Shown piece after piece: positions 5,554 through 7,865 of a stretch of DNA of 7,865 bases. Both the position numbers and the translations under genes were made by a program. Location: positions 9,788 to 17,652 of the forward strand of contig QHOQ01000184.1 in assembly GCA_003219355.1 (NCBI GenBank). The letters are read 5' to 3'. The stretch is from Verrucomicrobiota bacterium (GTDB lineage: Bacteria; Verrucomicrobiota; Verrucomicrobiia; Chthoniobacterales; UBA10450). Numbering within the stretch: the first letter of the stretch is position 1; every line of letters starts with the position of its first letter. Below the pieces are notes generated by a model. That model worked only from the letters and a program-made list of their open reading frames with translations. It had not been told where the DNA came from and did not search any database.

Positions 5554-7587
5554 ATGCAATCGCGACCTCTTTCCAAGCTGTCAGGAATTGGCATTTTAAC
5601 AGTTGTCTATTTCGTTGCTGGCAAGCTCGGGTTGATGCTGGCATCGCTGCACGCAAGTGCGTCGCCGGTGTGGCCGGCAGCGGGAATTGCGCTCGCGGCA
5701 TTGCTCGTGCTCGGTTACCGAGTCTGGCCTGCCATTTTTGTCGGCGCATTTTTAGTGAACGTGACGACTGCGGGCAGTGTCGCCACGTCGCTTGCCATCG
5801 CTAGCGGCAACACGCTCGAGGCCGTATGCGGTGCCTGGCTCGTGAATCGGCTCGCCGGTGGCATAACCGTTTTCGATCGTCCGCAGGGTGTTTTCAAGTT
5901 CGGACTCGCGGCGGTGGTTAGCACAATTATCGGCCCAGCTTTTGGTGTGACCAGTCTTGCACTTTGTGGTTTCGCCGATTGGGCGAATTATGGCCCGATC
6001 TGGCTGACGTGGTGGCTGGGCGACGCAACTGGCGATCTTTTGATCGCTCCATTGGCGATTCTCTGGAGCGCCACATCAAAGCGGCACTGGAACAGGAGAG
6101 AAGCGGTTGAAGTGGGGATCCTCATGCTAATGTTGTTCATACTCAGCGAAGTGGTTTTCGGGGGGTGGCTGCCAATCTCGGCCGGGAATTATCCCATTGG
6201 ATTCATTTGCGGGCCGATTGTGATTTGGACGGCGTTTCGCTTCACTCAGCGTGAAACAGCCACGGGGATTTTTATTCTGTCAGCCATCGCGATATGGGGC
6301 ACGCTGCATGGATTCGGGCCATTCGTCAGGGGAACCGAAAACCAGTCACTGCTCGCGCTGCAATCTTGGACGGCCGTGCTCACTATTACCGCGATGGCGC
6401 TTTCCGCCGGCATGGCGGAACGCAGGCGTGCCGAGGAGGAGCTCCAGCAACAAAAGGCCGTAGTCGAAGGGGTCAACCGGACCAAAGATCATTTCCTAGC
6501 GATGCTTTCACATGAGCTGCGCACGCCGCTCACTCCCGTAATTTCCGCGCTGGAAGGGCTCGAGACGGAACCAGCACAAACTGGAGAGGTCAAAAACGCG
6601 TTGGCCATGATCCGCCGCAATATCGAACTTGAAACTCAACTGATTGACGACCTGCTCGACTTCACGCGGATCGCGAAAGACAAATTGCAATTGAGATTTG
6701 CTCCGGTCGATGCCCATCTGGCGATTGCAAACGTGTCTGAAATCTGCCGTGCGGAAGCTGATCCGAAAAGACTTAGGGTGCATCTCAACTTGCGCGCGAA
6801 CACGCACTATGTGGCCGCGGACGCTGCTAAGTTTCAACAAATCATTTGGAATCTGCTAAAAAACGCGATCAAGTTCACGCCCGAAGACGGAGAGATTGCC
6901 ATTTCGTCTTCAAACCCTTCACCCGAGGTTCTGACAATCAGCGTGCGCGATACTGGTATCGGGATGGAGCCCGAAGTCATGCAGCGGATTTTCGATCCCT
7001 TCGAGCAGGGCAACCGCTCCCTTGAGCGCCGCTTTGGCGGTCTTGGTCTGGGGTTGGCTATTTCAAAATCTCTCGCGCAAGCCCATGGCGGCACTCTCAC
7101 CGCTCAAAGCGACGGCCGCGATCGCGGGTCAACGTTCCTGTTGTCGATGCAAACGACCTCACCCGCTGAAGGATTGGGCAGCCCGGCCAGAGCAGGCGAC
7201 GAGACTTCACGCCAAGGTTTGAGAATTCTGCTGGTCGATGACCATCAGGATACATGCGCTGCTCTGGAAAAACTACTTGTCCGCCGCGGACACCTCGTGG
7301 CAGCAACGCACAATGTGCGCTCGGCGATGGAGGCCGCGGTGCGCAATCGTTTCGATCTTCTGATCAGCGATATTGCGCTGCCAGACGGAAGCGGTATGGA
7401 ATTGATGACCCACTTGCAGGCTATTTCCAAAATGCCAGGTATTGCCATCAGCGGCTTCGGCAACAACGGAGACATCGAAAGGAGTCTGCAGGCAGGGTTT
7501 TGCGAGCATTTGATCAAACCGGTGAAGCTCGAAACACTCGAAGCAGCGATGGAGCGTGCAATCGCAGCGGGAACTGTTTCGAATTAA
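5554..7587 (+). CDS. MASE1-domain hybrid sensor histidine kinase/response regulator
   Basis: A 677-residue membrane-bound hybrid kinase. Residues about 10-287 form a MASE1-type sensor of roughly eight membrane segments, including 'SASPVWPAAGIALAALL' and 'WLTWWLGDATGDLLIAPLAIL'. A short charged coiled-coil linker (287-310) leads to HisKA with 'SHELRTPLTPV' and phospho-acceptor H320. The ATPase domain carries the N box 'NLLKNAIKFT' (433-442), G1 'DTGIGM' (466-471), F box 'FDPF' (480-483) and G2 'GGLGLGLA' (495-502). A receiver domain begins near 557 with acidic D562-D563, phospho-acceptor D606 in 'LLISDIALPDG', S633 and K655 in 'LIKPV'. All catalytic residues are present. The ligand of MASE1 is not known. 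The receiver is terminal with no DNA-binding or enzymatic output, so phosphate probably moves to a separate Hpt or regulator not in this window, or the receiver controls the kinase itself. The ATG at 5554 has a modest AAGG ten bases upstream. The gene stands alone. Confidence 0.92.
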   Translation: MQSRPLSKLSGIGILTVVYFVAGKLGLMLASLHASASPVWPAAGIALAALLVLGYRVWPAIFVGAFLVNVTTAGSVATSLAIASGNTLEAVCGAWLVNRLAGGITVFDRPQGVFKFGLAAVVSTIIGPAFGVTSLALCGFADWANYGPIWLTWWLGDATGDLLIAPLAILWSATSKRHWNRREAVEVGILMLMLFILSEVVFGGWLPISAGNYPIGFICGPIVIWTAFRFTQRETATGIFILSAIAIWGTLHGFGPFVRGTENQSLLALQSWTAVLTITAMALSAGMAERRRAEEELQQQKAVVEGVNRTKDHFLAMLSHELRTPLTPVISALEGLETEPAQTGEVKNALAMIRRNIELETQLIDDLLDFTRIAKDKLQLRFAPVDAHLAIANVSEICRAEADPKRLRVHLNLRANTHYVAADAAKFQQIIWNLLKNAIKFTPEDGEIAISSSNPSPEVLTISVRDTGIGMEPEVMQRIFDPFEQGNRSLERRFGGLGLGLAISKSLAQAHGGTLTAQSDGRDRGSTFLLSMQTTSPAEGLGSPARAGDETSRQGLRILLVDDHQDTCAALEKLLVRRGHLVAATHNVRSAMEAAVRNRFDLLISDIALPDGSGMELMTHLQAISKMPGIAISGFGNNGDIERSLQAGFCEHLIKPVKLETLEAAMERAIAAGTVSN

Positions 7588-7623
7588 GTAGCCTAGGCGA
7601 TTTGCTCACGCGAGCACACTTCT

Positions 7624-7865
7624 TTGCGCATCGTCGATCTTAGAATTCTGGACATCGCATTCGGCGGCAAAGGCGTCGGGCGTGATAGTGGCAAGGCGGT
7701 CTTTACTCCGTTCACGATTGACGGTGAAATCGTTTCGGCCGAAATCGTGCGCGAGAAGAAGCAATTCGCGGAAGCGGAACTTCTCGATGTTAAGGAAAGT
7801 TCACCGCATCGCGTTACTCCGGAGTGCCCATACTTTGGCCGGTGCGGCGGCTGCGCTTATCAACA
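7624..7865 (+). CDS. RlmD/TrmA-family RNA (uracil-C5)-methyltransferase, N-terminal part
   Basis: The first 80 codons of a gene that runs off the right edge. The N-terminus is a TRAM-like beta-barrel: 'ILDIAFGGKGVGR', then 'VFTPFTIDGEIV', as in the RNA-binding part of RlmD-type enzymes. It is followed by 'CPYFGRCGGCAYQ', where C68, C74 and C77 form the CX5CX2C part of the 4Fe-4S cluster motif. Family members methylate C5 of uracil in 23S rRNA (U1939 or U747) or tRNA (U54) using S-adenosylmethionine; the truncated view cannot say which, though TRAM plus the cluster favours the RlmD type. The start is uncertain: an in-frame TAG lies at 7594, no ATG follows before the domain, and TTG at 7624 is the best candidate, with no clear ribosome site. 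It follows the kinase by 36 bp and might be co-transcribed with it. Confidence 0.85.
   Translation, partial: MRIVDLRILDIAFGGKGVGRDSGKAVFTPFTIDGEIVSAEIVREKKQFAEAELLDVKESSPHRVTPECPYFGRCGGCAYQ

Noticed and set aside
1..7865. CRISPR arrays, insertion sequences, tRNA or rRNA genes, prophage or defence modules
   Set aside because: No regularly spaced repeats, transposase or integrase motifs, terminal inverted repeats or tRNA-like sequence were seen. Each sizeable stretch is accounted for by housekeeping or signalling genes.

Overview
The window looks like ordinary chromosomal sequence from a member of the Verrucomicrobiota, probably a soil lineage related to Chthoniobacterales or Spartobacteria. 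This is inferred from protein architecture, not from a database search. The main clues are a roughly 630-residue GreA-type elongation factor with a large N-terminal extension (long GreA proteins are a trait I associate with the PVC superphylum), a small secreted protein resembling the TIGR04073 family known mainly from Verrucomicrobia, and a Bacteroidetes-like HMG-CoA lyase homologue with an 'ECPRDAWQ' motif. I see no phage, transposon, CRISPR, tRNA or rRNA signal.

Layout: (1) Bases 2-1960, plus strand: the 3' end of dnaJ, an HMG-CoA lyase family enzyme, and rsmE (16S rRNA m3U1498 methyltransferase). Their spacing fits an operon. A degenerate 9-bp tandem repeat fills the space directly before the rsmE start. 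(2) Bases 2016-3908, minus strand: the long GreA-like factor, convergent with rsmE. (3) Bases 4014-4949, plus strand: a TerC/Alx-family membrane protein, divergent from the greA-like gene across about 105 bp. (4) Bases 4999-5409: a small signal-peptide protein of TIGR04073 type, followed by a stem-loop. (5) Bases 5554-7587: an orphan hybrid sensor kinase (MASE1, HisKA, HATPase, receiver). (6) Bases 7624 to the right edge: the N-terminus of an RlmD/TrmA-family RNA uracil-C5 methyltransferase with its iron-sulfur cysteine motif.

Functionally the window mixes protein quality control (DnaJ), rRNA modification (RsmE and the RlmD-like enzyme), transcript-cleavage rescue of RNA polymerase (GreA-like), carbon/leucine or ketone-body metabolism (HMG-CoA lyase-like), metal or membrane homeostasis (TerC) and signalling (hybrid kinase). 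No single new multi-gene system is evident. The most interesting item is the GreA fusion: a GreA coiled coil with its catalytic acidic tip and an FKBP-like domain, behind a Tudor/KOW-like N-terminal domain and a long helical region. The 9-bp repeat in the rsmE initiation region is second. All gaps between genes are under 150 bp.
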